From positions 1 through 23,419 of IMG/VR virus record IMGVR_UViG_3300021090_000671: DNA of 23,419 nt, one strand, 5' to 3'. The notes beneath the pieces were generated by a model. It was not told the DNA's origin and ran no database searches. It worked only from the letters and a program-made list of their open reading frames with translations. Source of the stretch: a virus. Below are positions 1 to 6,951 of the stretch, piece after piece; the stretch's first letter is position 1; each line of letters begins with the position of its first letter. The position numbers were made by a program, and so were the translations under genes.

Positions 1-336
1 AAACTTCACGGCTGCGATGACCTGGGCGTTCGTGGGGCTGGTCGTGCTCTCGATGGTTTGCAGGGTGGCGATTGTGTTCTGATATTCGGCTTTGAGTTGC
101 TGGCGGTCGATTGAGTAATCGGCGAAGTAGGCTTGTTCTTCGGCGGTCTCGGCCTGGTTGAATAATTCCTCGAGTTGAGTGTCAGATAGATTGCTGTCTA
201 CGGAAATGTAGCGTGCAGTGGTTTCGTCTGGTCGTGTGACTTGGTAGAGTTCAATTTCTGCGGTTTCATCCAACTTTTGCGCTCGTAGGATTGCAATAGC
301 TTTTGAGATATTGTTTGGATTGTCGAATTGTCTCAT
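1..336 (-). CDS. Hypothetical tail-associated protein, C-terminus cut by window edge
   Basis: The reading frame opens at ATG 336 and is open to the left edge, so 112 codons are visible and the C-terminus is missing. The start overlaps the stop of the tailspike gene by four bases (ATGA), and an AGGAGG Shine-Dalgarno lies just upstream around 343-350, so translation is probably coupled. The protein begins MRQFDNPNNISKAIAIL and is acidic and largely helical in appearance, with an EEQAYFADYSIDRQQLK stretch that could form a coiled coil. I recognise no domain. Its position directly after the tailspike suits a tailspike accessory or assembly factor, but that is an inference from gene order only. 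Confidence 0.75.
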   Translation of the reverse strand, partial: MRQFDNPNNISKAIAILRAQKLDETAEIELYQVTRPDETTARYISVDSNLSDTQLEELFNQAETAEEQAYFADYSIDRQQLKAEYQNTIATLQTIESTTSPTNAQVIAAVKF

Positions 337-2237
337 ACGTATTGTCCTCCTGTTGCGGTTGAGCCTGCCGCATTACCTGGAAAGAAGTTTGCTCCGCCGC
401 CTGCTACCAGTATTGCCGCGTTGGTGGTCACAGAATATCTTGAGCCTGTTGCTGATCCTGAAAACGTTGAAGCGCCTCCCTGTGCAACTCCTGTATGCTC
501 TGCAACACAGAATGCCGTTGAGAATGCTGGTGTACCTGTTAGTGTGTATGCTACTGATTCAAAATAGACAACAGCATTTGTTGATGCGTAGACGTGGACA
601 TTTGCTCCACCTGAAATTGTGACAGGGGTCTCGATCCTGACAACTCCCTCGAATGCTGCCAGCACATGAAATACAAATCCTGTTGAAAAATTGATATTGG
701 ATAGGGTTATAGCCGCGCCATTGATGCAATAGAAGCCGATTGCATTTGAGGAAGTGGCATTTATGACTTTCAAATCCTTTACAATAAAAGTTATGCCTGT
801 GGATAATTTCTCAAAGCCTCCGTCGATCACGACATTGGCAGGCGTGCCGCTATTTCCTTTGATCGTCACTGTGCCGCTGCCCAATGGGTTCTTGAGAATA
901 ACCCAGCTTGTTACATAGGTCCCGTCTGCTACCTGAATTGTCACATCATACAAACTTGTGTCCAGTGTCGCAACCACGTCGACGGCTTTTTGCACGGTCA
1001 GGAATGCGCCACCTGCTGTGTTTGCGAGTCCGTTATTGCTGTCGCTTCCGTCTGTTCTAACATAGTAAGTCCGCGCGGCGGTGAGTTGCTCTCTGACGCC
1101 AATGTCTGCGGCTGTGTGCGTATGGTCGTCAATGGATTCCATTGCGGCCTGGATGTTGTTGTCGTTGGCGTCGAGAATGCCGTCGAAGTTGGATGTATTG
1201 AGCGGGGTATAGGGCGCGGCGGCCTCAATGGTACCTGGCATGGCTCCGCCTTCGGTTCCCTTTGCCCAATTATAGGAACGTACATAAATACGCCAGGGGA
1301 TCTCCTTGAGTTCGTAATCGAATTCTTCCTCGACCTGCATGTTTCCCTGAACGGTATCGAGTATTCCGTGTGTTGGATATTTTTCAAGGGTGAATTTGAA
1401 ACGGTCGAAGGATAGATATTTTAGATGCGGCGCGATGGCTTCCACCTCGAAGTCGAGTGATGAGAAAATACCTGGTGCGGAGGCTGTGCTTTCGAGATAG
1501 CCGAGGTTCCATAGCGGGTCGGTTGTGGCTCCTGCATAGTGGACTGTGTTTACTTCATCGCGGTATAAAAATCTGCGCTTGGGTGCCACGTCGCCGCTGA
1601 ATGATTTGAGCTTTTGCAGGGTCAATGTGTGGTCTGTTGCGCCCGCGGGGTCTGTGGCAATTGCCCTGAACAGGATTTCATCGCCTCCGTTGTCACATGC
1701 GAAGATAATGTACTTTTGTTTGAGCATGTTCAGGACGCCGTTTGCTCGATTGAGGGTCAGGACTTTTCCTGCTCCTAAAAATTGATATTGAAGCCAGTCG
1801 GCTGTTGGGTCGTCAAAGACTGCGGTTTTGCCAAAGGCCGTGCAAAGGTCTGTGATGACGTTTTCATAAGTGTCATCGCCTGCGGCTGTGTATTTTGTCT
1901 CTGGCAACATGCAGGCGGTGATGTATTGAAAGATTCCGTCCCAATATTCGGATGTTCCATAGTAATAGCTTGAGTTGATTGTGTAATTTACGCCTGCGAT
2001 GGTCACGCCGCGCGTGACTTTGAATTCAAAGTCTTGGGGATATGAAAAGCCGGTATAAGTATCGCCTGCGAGGTCTACCCATTTTGCGGTGAGATTGATT
2101 CCTGAGAGTTTGAATTGGACAGGTTGAACAGTTTCGAGAATACTCGCGCCTACTTCCTTGACGGTCAGTAAAAAATAGGGCGTAAATGAGCCGCTATTGA
2201 GTGCGGCTGTTAGTTCTGCGGGAAGTGTTCTCGGCAT
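333..2237 (-). CDS. Tailspike / receptor-binding protein with C-terminal beta-helix
   Basis: 634 residues. Residues 1-320 form a mixed alpha/beta region that begins like phage tail proteins (LPAELTAALNSGSFTPYFLL) and could attach to the virion. A linker with DDHTHTAADIG near 370-380, a common fibre motif, leads into a right-handed beta-helix-like part from about 390. It opens with TYYVRTDGSDSNNG, the usual entry strand of phage pectate-lyase-fold spikes, followed by short repeated strands rich in V, I, T and G. The C-terminus ends in GSTATGGQYV, as in many phage fibres. The expected role is host surface binding, possibly with glycan cleavage; I cannot see catalytic residues. The start ATG 2237 lies three bases past the preceding gene. 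The assignment as a spike is fairly secure; the fold of the N-terminal half is not. Confidence 0.75.
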   Translation of the reverse strand: MPRTLPAELTAALNSGSFTPYFLLTVKEVGASILETVQPVQFKLSGINLTAKWVDLAGDTYTGFSYPQDFEFKVTRGVTIAGVNYTINSSYYYGTSEYWDGIFQYITACMLPETKYTAAGDDTYENVITDLCTAFGKTAVFDDPTADWLQYQFLGAGKVLTLNRANGVLNMLKQKYIIFACDNGGDEILFRAIATDPAGATDHTLTLQKLKSFSGDVAPKRRFLYRDEVNTVHYAGATTDPLWNLGYLESTASAPGIFSSLDFEVEAIAPHLKYLSFDRFKFTLEKYPTHGILDTVQGNMQVEEEFDYELKEIPWRIYVRSYNWAKGTEGGAMPGTIEAAAPYTPLNTSNFDGILDANDNNIQAAMESIDDHTHTAADIGVREQLTAARTYYVRTDGSDSNNGLANTAGGAFLTVQKAVDVVATLDTSLYDVTIQVADGTYVTSWVILKNPLGSGTVTIKGNSGTPANVVIDGGFEKLSTGITFIVKDLKVINATSSNAIGFYCINGAAITLSNINFSTGFVFHVLAAFEGVVRIETPVTISGGANVHVYASTNAVVYFESVAYTLTGTPAFSTAFCVAEHTGVAQGGASTFSGSATGSRYSVTTNAAILVAGGGANFFPGNAAGSTATGGQYV

Positions 2238-2240
2238 GAT

Positions 2241-2891
2241 CTACTGATCCCATGTGTGATATTGATCATTCCATGCGCGCTGGTCCGGCTCTCCGACTGC
2301 TGGTTTGCGATAGCGCGCGGCGGTTGCCATTCGCAAAGCGAATGCGGCTCCGAAGTAGGCCGCCAATTCCCTGTAATTGTCTGATTGATCCTGGCTGAGA
2401 TTGATTGATTCCACGCGTGACACGGCTCGGCTGTAGATTGCGAAGTAGGCTCCGCCGTCGATCATGGCTTGATTGTCCTTTTTTCGGAGTGTGCTTTCGA
2501 CCTCGGAGTCCAGTCCGTTGATGGTCTGCTCTTTGGTGTATCGGACGATGAGTGTCTCGGCCGTGGTCACTGGCGCGCGGAGCCGAAAGAATACGCGTTC
2601 ATCTTCGATGTATGGATCGTAGGTTAGGGAGATGTCGAGTTCGTCGTTATTATCTCCCTGCCTGAGCACGTCCATGATCTCGCAGGCTTCGGCGTCCTCG
2701 TCCGAGAGTTCGTATACACGTTGACTATTTATGCCTGTGATGGTGACGGCCAGCATTTGGGGAACGCGTAGGTTCCATTCGCTGAGTGCCTGGCGTATGG
2801 CGGCTGTGCAGGTGCCGGTTGTGAAGATGGTCCCGTCATCGCCGAGGATGGCTTGTACTTTTGAAATGAGAGTGGTCAATGAGTCGCTCAT
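2241..2891 (-). CDS. Putative neck/connector-like virion protein
   Basis: 216 residues, ATG 2891 with AAGGA eight bases upstream. The N-terminus (SDSLTTLISKVQAILGDDG, then TAAIRQALSEWNLRVP) has the pattern of phage head-tail connector and adaptor proteins: a helix, an acidic loop, then a helix that counts off inputs along the gene. The middle is beta-rich and the C-terminal third is helical (AYFAIYSRAVSRV, YFGAAFALRMATAARYR). It lies between the 374-residue virion protein and the tailspike, so an adaptor that mounts the spike or closes the neck is reasonable. No sequence motif proves this; it could equally be a baseplate or tail completion protein. Confidence 0.5.
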   Translation of the reverse strand: MSDSLTTLISKVQAILGDDGTIFTTGTCTAAIRQALSEWNLRVPQMLAVTITGINSQRVYELSDEDAEACEIMDVLRQGDNNDELDISLTYDPYIEDERVFFRLRAPVTTAETLIVRYTKEQTINGLDSEVESTLRKKDNQAMIDGGAYFAIYSRAVSRVESINLSQDQSDNYRELAAYFGAAFALRMATAARYRKPAVGEPDQRAWNDQYHTWDQ

Positions 2892-2921
2892 GGTTTGTCC
2901 TTACTTCGTCCACTATGGGTG

Positions 2922-3272
2922 TTATTTGCGTTTGTTTGGTTTGGTGAAGATGGCATATCCATATTCAAACGAGGTTTGAGAGTCGAGGTTTGGTTTGTCG
3001 AATTGCATAAACCAATTATTCGGTGTGCTCTGGTAGAGCGCGCCACCTGTGCCCTCGAAGAGTCCATCTTGTCTTGGTGTGTCTTTGGCTGTTTTGGGTT
3101 TCTCGAGGTTTTCTTCTGGCTCGTATATTTTTCCACTGCTTCCGCGAAAGATGCTTTCGGCTTCGATGTATTTACCGATAGGTAGAGGGTTTATGTTTTC
3201 GCCTTTGCCTTTGATCGTGCGAAATTTACTGCCTGCGTATGGGTTGTTGATGAAGATAATTCTGCGTGTCAT
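2922..3272 (-). CDS. Hypothetical virion-module protein
   Basis: 116 residues from ATG 3272 (MTRRIIFINNPYAG). A GTG at 3314 would add 14 residues but would overlap the preceding gene by 19 bases. The ATG 3272 start overlaps in ATGA fashion with the stop of an 8-codon mini-ORF that itself begins right after the preceding stop, which favours reinitiation at 3272. The protein is polar, with YAGSKFRTIKGKG, a P/K/E-rich middle and an aromatic C-terminal part (NWFMQFDKPNLDSQTSFEYG). I do not recognise a family. It sits among virion genes and is probably structural or an assembly factor. Confidence 0.6.
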   Translation of the reverse strand: MTRRIIFINNPYAGSKFRTIKGKGENINPLPIGKYIEAESIFRGSSGKIYEPEENLEKPKTAKDTPRQDGLFEGTGGALYQSTPNNWFMQFDKPNLDSQTSFEYGYAIFTKPNKRK

Positions 3273-3295
3273 TTCGATAAACTCAATGCGAGCAT
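3269..3295 (-). other. Possible reinitiation mini-ORF (MLALSLSK)
   Basis: The ATG at 3295 follows the TAA of the 374-residue gene directly (TAAATG) and is preceded by a good Shine-Dalgarno (GGAAGGAATT) inside that gene. The frame stops after eight residues at a TGA that overlaps the ATG of the next gene (ATGA). The layout could hand ribosomes from one gene to the next. It may also be chance; the peptide itself shows no feature. Confidence 0.3.
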
Positions 3296-4420
3296 TTATA
3301 GTAATTCCTTCCACGATAGGCCGATTGCTACATCGCTGTTGGCGGTGGATTCGGCTGTTACAATGATCGCTTCGCCTGGTGACAGTATGATGTCATCGGG
3401 CAAGGCGAAATTTCCCTGATCATCCTTCGCTGCTTCGAGGGAAAATAATAGTTTTGCGTTCGATACCGTCGGCGTTCCTGTGTATTGCCTGGCAATGGAT
3501 GTATCCGCGTTGATCACGGCATTGGTTCCGCCGCTGATCGTGCATCGTTTGATTCGGAATGTGGCTATCTTGGTTCCGTCTGTGGAGTAGGTTATGTGTG
3601 TTGGCATTAGGAGGGCGCGGTTATTGCCTGTGCCACCGAACACGTCTGCCATGTTTTCTATGGCGAGTACGACTCTTTCGGCTCCTGTTGTGTATGCGAG
3701 TCCCGCGCGGTACGCCTGTCTGATCCCTGCCTGCTCTCGTTTGCCGAATACGAATGCAGCTGCGTTGCCTATGGTGAGTGTGGTATCTATGACGCTGCCG
3801 CTGTTGAGATTGCGCGCCCAAATGGGCAGGGATGGATTGAGCAGGCTGGCAAGTGTGTCTGTGTTGGCATATTTGATCTTGTGGATTGGCACAAGGATGC
3901 CTACGTGTCGGTTCTCTATCGAAAAAATGATTTCTCCGGCTCCGAGCCATTGGAAGGATATGGCGTAGATGTTGAATTTGAGTGGGTTGAACTTGGGAAT
4001 ATTCGAGATGTGGGACAGGTTTGTCTCACGGTTGTTTACGACTTCGCCTGTGGCTTTCGATCTTCGGTTGATCCCGAATGTCCCGCCGTTGTACTCGAAG
4101 AAGAACCCATCTTCCGCGTTTCCATATCCAACTTCCTGTAGATTGTTTGTTGCAGGCGTGCCAAACTTTGCTGAGAATGTAATTTGTAATCCCTGTCCAC
4201 TGACATAGCGCGCGGGGCGTCTGGATTTTAGGATTGCGCTTCCGTTCGGGTCGGTGCTTGTTTTCAGAAGCGCGGCACTGGCTGCTTGGGTGATGGTCCC
4301 ATTGTTGGCAAGGGTCGCGATGGCAAGTTCGGGGTTGATGTTGTAATGGAACGAGAAGTAAGTAAGCAGGCTTTTCTCTGCGACTTGTATCTCTCCGAAT
4401 GGGGCTACGGGAAAGTCCAT
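3296..4420 (-). CDS. Virion structural protein, probably tail or baseplate appendage
   Basis: 374 residues, ATG 4420 with AAGGAAAT upstream. It is strongly beta-rich with few charged clusters, as in tail appendages. Visible stretches include SGQGLQITFSAKFGTP, GYGNAEDGFFFEYNGGTFG and FNIYAISFQWLGAGEIIFSI, typical of a jelly-roll or laminin-G-like sandwich: an EDG-FFF-YNG hairpin followed by a strand-W-strand core. The C-terminal part (AIIVTAESTANSDVAIGLSWKELL) looks like a small beta domain common at the end of virion appendage proteins. The exact role is unknown; its place between the holin-like block and the tailspike favours a tail or baseplate component. No enzymatic motif is visible. Confidence 0.6.
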   Translation of the reverse strand: MDFPVAPFGEIQVAEKSLLTYFSFHYNINPELAIATLANNGTITQAASAALLKTSTDPNGSAILKSRRPARYVSGQGLQITFSAKFGTPATNNLQEVGYGNAEDGFFFEYNGGTFGINRRSKATGEVVNNRETNLSHISNIPKFNPLKFNIYAISFQWLGAGEIIFSIENRHVGILVPIHKIKYANTDTLASLLNPSLPIWARNLNSGSVIDTTLTIGNAAAFVFGKREQAGIRQAYRAGLAYTTGAERVVLAIENMADVFGGTGNNRALLMPTHITYSTDGTKIATFRIKRCTISGGTNAVINADTSIARQYTGTPTVSNAKLLFSLEAAKDDQGNFALPDDIILSPGEAIIVTAESTANSDVAIGLSWKELL

Positions 4421-4431
4421 GTTTTATTTCC

Positions 4432-4566
4432 TTAGATAATCAGGGAGAGTGTGACGAATGCCAGTCCCGCATTTGTCCAGTTGATGCCTGATGGCGCGGC
4501 CTTTGTGAATGCGCCGATGGTGAAACAAATGACTGCAAGGATGAGAATGAGTAAATGTGTGTTCAC
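4432..4566 (-). CDS. Small two-helix membrane protein (44 aa)
   Basis: GTG start at 4566 with a strong AAAGGAG six bases upstream, 45 codons, stop at 4432, eleven bases before the next gene. The protein MNTHLLILILAVICFTIGAF followed by a short polar KAAPSGINWTN turn and GLAFVTLSLII is two hydrophobic segments joined by a polar loop. This is the shape of a tiny holin or antiholin, but many phage micro-proteins look similar. It is too short for routine gene calling. A hairpin-rich 146-bp spacer separates it from the upstream holin-like gene at 4713-4937. Confidence 0.6.
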   Translation of the reverse strand: MNTHLLILILAVICFTIGAFTKAAPSGINWTNAGLAFVTLSLII

Positions 4567-4604
4567 GTTTTCTCCTTTCGGATAGGTATCAAAAATCTTG
4601 TTGT

Positions 4605-4628
4605 GCGGGCTTGTGTTGTTTAGCCCGC
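4605..4628 (-). other. Hairpin (possible weak terminator)
   Basis: A 7-bp perfect stem (GCGGGCT / AGCCCGC, 4605-4611 and 4622-4628) with a 10-base loop lies in the spacer. On the minus strand it is followed about 13 bases later by a run of five T. The gap is long for a classical intrinsic terminator, so function is uncertain. Confidence 0.35.
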
Positions 4629-4658
4629 CCCAATACTCGGCTCTGATAATTCAGAACG

Positions 4659-4695
4659 TTCTACGGTCTGTTATTTTGAGTAACAGACCGTAGAA
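4659..4695. other. 15-bp perfect inverted repeat (strong hairpin)
   Basis: TTCTACGGTCTGTTA at 4659-4673 and its exact complement at 4681-4695 enclose a 7-base loop. The hairpin begins 17 bases after the stop of the holin-like gene at 4713. No T tract follows on either strand, so it is not a standard terminator. An mRNA stabiliser, a processing site, a transcription attenuator or a protein-binding dyad are all possible. Confidence 0.7.
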
Positions 4696-4712
4696 TTTGC
4701 ATGTTTGAATGG

Positions 4713-4937
4713 CTATTCTGGCGGCGTGCGTAAACTGCCCTGATGCTTCATCATTTGTTCGACTTTCCATTTTCTGATCTGCGGTGTGATGTCGAACACT
4801 TTCAGGATGGCTAGGATCAATACAAGCAGCACGCCCGCTTCAAGTTTGTACGGCGTGAAATATGCTACCAACGCGGCGATTACATAGGCAAGCGATTGCC
4901 AGAATGCGAGGGTGTAAAAGAATGGGGGTAGGTTCAT
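4713..4937 (-). CDS. Holin-like small membrane protein
   Basis: 74 residues. Two hydrophobic segments (about residues 8-27, FYTLAFWQSLAYVIAALVAY, and 34-49, GVLLVLILAILKVFDI) are joined by a short turn FTPYKLEA and followed by a charged tail (RKWKVEQMMKHQG). Two helices plus a charged C-terminus is the plan of class II holins, which permeabilise the membrane to release the endolysin. The only recognised endolysin, the GH25 protein at 10671-11882, lies almost 6 kb away, so the lysis genes are not grouped. The start ATG 4937 overlaps the stop of the preceding gene by four bases. Holin is the best guess; topology alone does not prove it. Confidence 0.5.
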   Translation of the reverse strand: MNLPPFFYTLAFWQSLAYVIAALVAYFTPYKLEAGVLLVLILAILKVFDITPQIRKWKVEQMMKHQGSLRTPPE

Positions 4938-5269
4938 TTTTTTGTCTTTGCCTTTCTTGTGGATTTGATCTCGAGTACTTCGCGTTGCGTGAATGGTTCT
5001 GGCGCTCTGGGGGCAAGGGGGGCTGGCTCACCTTCAGGAGAGGCGGCGACGTACTCGGAGCCGCCGACAGAGCCGATCTCCTCGGCTTTTTCTTTTGCGC
5101 GCGGTGCGTCGGGGTCGGTGGTCTCAAAGCGTAGTTTGCGACCATCCACCAGAATGATGACGATCTCCGTTCCGTGGAGTACCGCGTCCAGTAGTTCGGG
5201 CTTTTCGGTGCCTAGCTGCTCGATCTGTTGCAGGTAGCGCGTGGCTACCTCTCGCGCGATCTCGTCCAT
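4934..5269 (-). CDS. Hypothetical late protein with VDGRK motif
   Basis: 111 residues, ATG 5269, weak AAGAG Shine-Dalgarno. The N-terminal 60 residues (REVATRYLQQIEQLGTEKPE, then TEIVIILVDGRKLRFET) form a helix plus a beta hairpin; residues 70-111 are disordered, rich in A, P, E and K, with a basic tail RKAKTKK. The neighbouring gene at 5272-5631 carries the same hydrophobic-VDGRK motif in a similar position, so the two may be distant paralogues. Its place after the capsid-associated genes and ahead of the holin-like gene suits a small assembly or tail-completion factor, but I recognise no family. Confidence 0.65.
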   Translation of the reverse strand: MDEIAREVATRYLQQIEQLGTEKPELLDAVLHGTEIVIILVDGRKLRFETTDPDAPRAKEKAEEIGSVGGSEYVAASPEGEPAPLAPRAPEPFTQREVLEIKSTRKAKTKK

Positions 5270-5271
5270 TA

Positions 5272-5631
5272 TTAGCTCTTGGTTTTACTAGTGGCGGCGA
5301 CTTTGGAAGGAACGTTGGCGGGGGTTGTTTTTCCGTTTGCAATTGCGCGCAGAGTTTTGGCGTGTTCCTTCGCTCTGTTCATTACCTCGTATGCTGTGCG
5401 CTCGGCTTTGACTGCCTTGTTGTATTCGGTTTCGGCTTCGACTGCTTGCCCTTCTGCCTGCTCTGCTTCGGCGCGCTGGATGCGCTTTTTTGTTCCGGCT
5501 TCCTTTTCCTCGCTGATCTTGCGTCCATCGACCATGATGATCGTTAGGGCGTCCTCGTCCTCGTGGAAGTCGAACGGGATGCCGCCGTACTTCTCCGCGG
5601 CTTTGAAAATGTGTTCAGGGATTTGTTTCAT
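5272..5631 (-). CDS. Hypothetical coiled-coil late protein with VDGRK motif
   Basis: 119 residues, ATG 5631 with GAGG upstream. The start (MKQIPEHIFKAAEKYGGIPF) leads to ALTIIMVDGRKISEEK, then a long charged helix of about residues 42-95 rich in A, E, K and R (RIQRAEAEQAEGQAVEAETE and on) that should form a coiled coil, and a basic tail. The shared VDGRK strand links it to the next gene downstream. Such coiled-coil proteins in head modules are sometimes scaffolds or chaperones; here the capsid fusion already contains its own scaffold-like segment, so the role is open. Confidence 0.65.
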   Translation of the reverse strand: MKQIPEHIFKAAEKYGGIPFDFHEDEDALTIIMVDGRKISEEKEAGTKKRIQRAEAEQAEGQAVEAETEYNKAVKAERTAYEVMNRAKEHAKTLRAIANGKTTPANVPSKVAATSKTKS

Positions 5632-5634
5632 GAT

Positions 5635-6147
5635 CTATATCCTCAAGTCGAAATTGGCAACCGCGGCCAGCATGTCGAGGGTTGTTGTCGCGGCTTTGTC
5701 GAATGTCAGTTCGACAAGTACCTCAACATCGTTATCCACCCAAAATGGGGTGGTGATGGTGAGTGTCATTTTGTGCTGGTCCACGTCGATGCGCTCGCTT
5801 GCTCCATCGTGGCCGCTGTCGTAGGTGAATGTCTGCGGGGCAATGACTGCGACTTCTCCGTCCGCTCCGCGCGTGACCTTGTTGACAACTGCTGCCATTG
5901 CATCACAGGCCGCGATTAGGATTTCAAAGTCGATCTCTATGGATTTGAGATAAGCGCCTTTGAGTGCGCTGCTGTTGGATGGCAGGGTTATTGGGATGGT
6001 GACAACAGACACTTCATCGGTGGCGGCTACGTGTTTGGCGATTGTGCCTGCGACCTGGCCCGCCGCGAATGTCCATGTTCCAACGACGCAATGAAACAGG
6101 GTCGGCGGGATGTACTGGCTCATGTGGGTGTCGTGTATAAAACCCAT
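5635..6147 (-). CDS. Capsid-associated protein, paralogue B
   Basis: 170 residues, beta-rich. It is a clear paralogue of the C-terminal 170 residues of the gene at 6155-6838: both contain HDTHMSQYIPPT, PSNS-ALKGAYLKSIE, NKVTRGADG and DQHK in the same order, and both end in AVANF-LR. The tandem pair directly follows the major capsid gene, the usual place of head decoration or stabilisation proteins. Two paralogues could make a hetero-oligomeric decoration, or one may be a minor form. The start ATG 6147 follows the preceding stop by seven bases with AAGG/AGG upstream. No known fold is certain; virion structural is the safe label. Confidence 0.6.
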   Translation of the reverse strand: MGFIHDTHMSQYIPPTLFHCVVGTWTFAAGQVAGTIAKHVAATDEVSVVTIPITLPSNSSALKGAYLKSIEIDFEILIAACDAMAAVVNKVTRGADGEVAVIAPQTFTYDSGHDGASERIDVDQHKMTLTITTPFWVDNDVEVLVELTFDKAATTTLDMLAAVANFDLRI

Positions 6148-6154
6148 GGTAGAC

Positions 6155-6838
6155 CTAGAGCCTTAGTGTGAAGTTTGCGACCGCGCCAAGCACGTCATTG
6201 GTGACGGTTCCGCCTGCGACGATCGTCATCTTCAACAGATAATACACATCGTTGTCGATCCACTCGGGCGTTGTGAGTGTGACCACGCATTTGTGCTGAT
6301 CTTCATCGGCTGCGTCGGTGGCTGCTGTTAGGTCTTGTGTGACCGTGACGGCTGAGACAACTGCGACCGATCCGTCTGCGCCGCGCGTGACTTTGTTCAA
6401 TGCAAATGTCACGCTGGTTGCTACGGCAAGCAGGCATTCATAATCCACCTCGATGGATTTTAGATAAGCGCCTTTGAGCGCGTCGCTGTTCGAGGGTAGC
6501 ATGATCGGGATGTAGATCACACTCGTTTGGGCTGCGGCCGCGCGGTGGAATGCGATTGTGCCGCTGACCGCGCCTGCGGCCTGGGTGAATGTTCCCGTTA
6601 TGCCCATCATTGCGGTGGGCGGGATGTACTGGCTCATGTGGGTGTCGTGAACGTAGCCGCCCAATTCAGGATAGCGATTCATCCTTTTGAATTTGAGCGC
6701 GATATAGGCTCTGAGCATCGCAATGTCATTGCGGAGCCTCCGATCTGTGAACACCAGCGGCAGAAGATTGTAGAAAACCAATCCGCCTGCGATTGCCAGT
6801 AACAGGGTTGCGATTACGAATTCGAGGAAATTTCCCAT
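6155..6838 (-). CDS. Capsid-associated protein, paralogue A, with N-terminal membrane segment
   Basis: 227 residues, ATG 6838 with AAGGAG ten bases upstream. The C-terminal 170 residues are a paralogue of the next gene (shared HDTHMSQYIPPT, LPSNSDALKGAYLKSIE, NKVTRGADG, DQHK). The N-terminal 55 residues are extra: a hydrophobic helix at about 6-30 (EFVIATLLLAIAGGLVFYNL) followed by a basic helix (TDRRLRNDIAMLRAYIALKF). A virion beta domain fused to a membrane anchor is unusual. An internal ATG (MNRYPELGG) would give an anchor-free form, but its AAAAGG is too close for a good ribosome site. The gene may be a fusion of a small membrane gene with a duplicated capsid-associated gene. Confidence 0.6.
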   Translation of the reverse strand: MGNFLEFVIATLLLAIAGGLVFYNLLPLVFTDRRLRNDIAMLRAYIALKFKRMNRYPELGGYVHDTHMSQYIPPTAMMGITGTFTQAAGAVSGTIAFHRAAAAQTSVIYIPIMLPSNSDALKGAYLKSIEVDYECLLAVATSVTFALNKVTRGADGSVAVVSAVTVTQDLTAATDAADEDQHKCVVTLTTPEWIDNDVYYLLKMTIVAGGTVTNDVLGAVANFTLRL

Positions 6839-6871
6839 GATGTTTACTCCTTATGGGTTGGACTGGATGAT

Positions 6872-6905
6872 CTCCATGGGCGGCTTCCGTTTTCCGCCCA
6901 TGGAG
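6872..6905. other. 12-bp perfect inverted repeat after the capsid gene
   Basis: CTCCATGGGCGG at 6872-6883 pairs perfectly with 6894-6905 around a 10-base loop, in the 113-bp spacer between the capsid fusion and the next late gene. A weaker stem (CATCGC/GCGATG) lies beside it at about 6917-6941. No T run follows the large stem on the minus strand. It could attenuate or process the late mRNA so that capsid message exceeds downstream message. Confidence 0.65.
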
Positions 6906-6951
6906 TTGCTTGATCACATCGCTCTATTGTGCGATGCGGGATCTAAAATAC

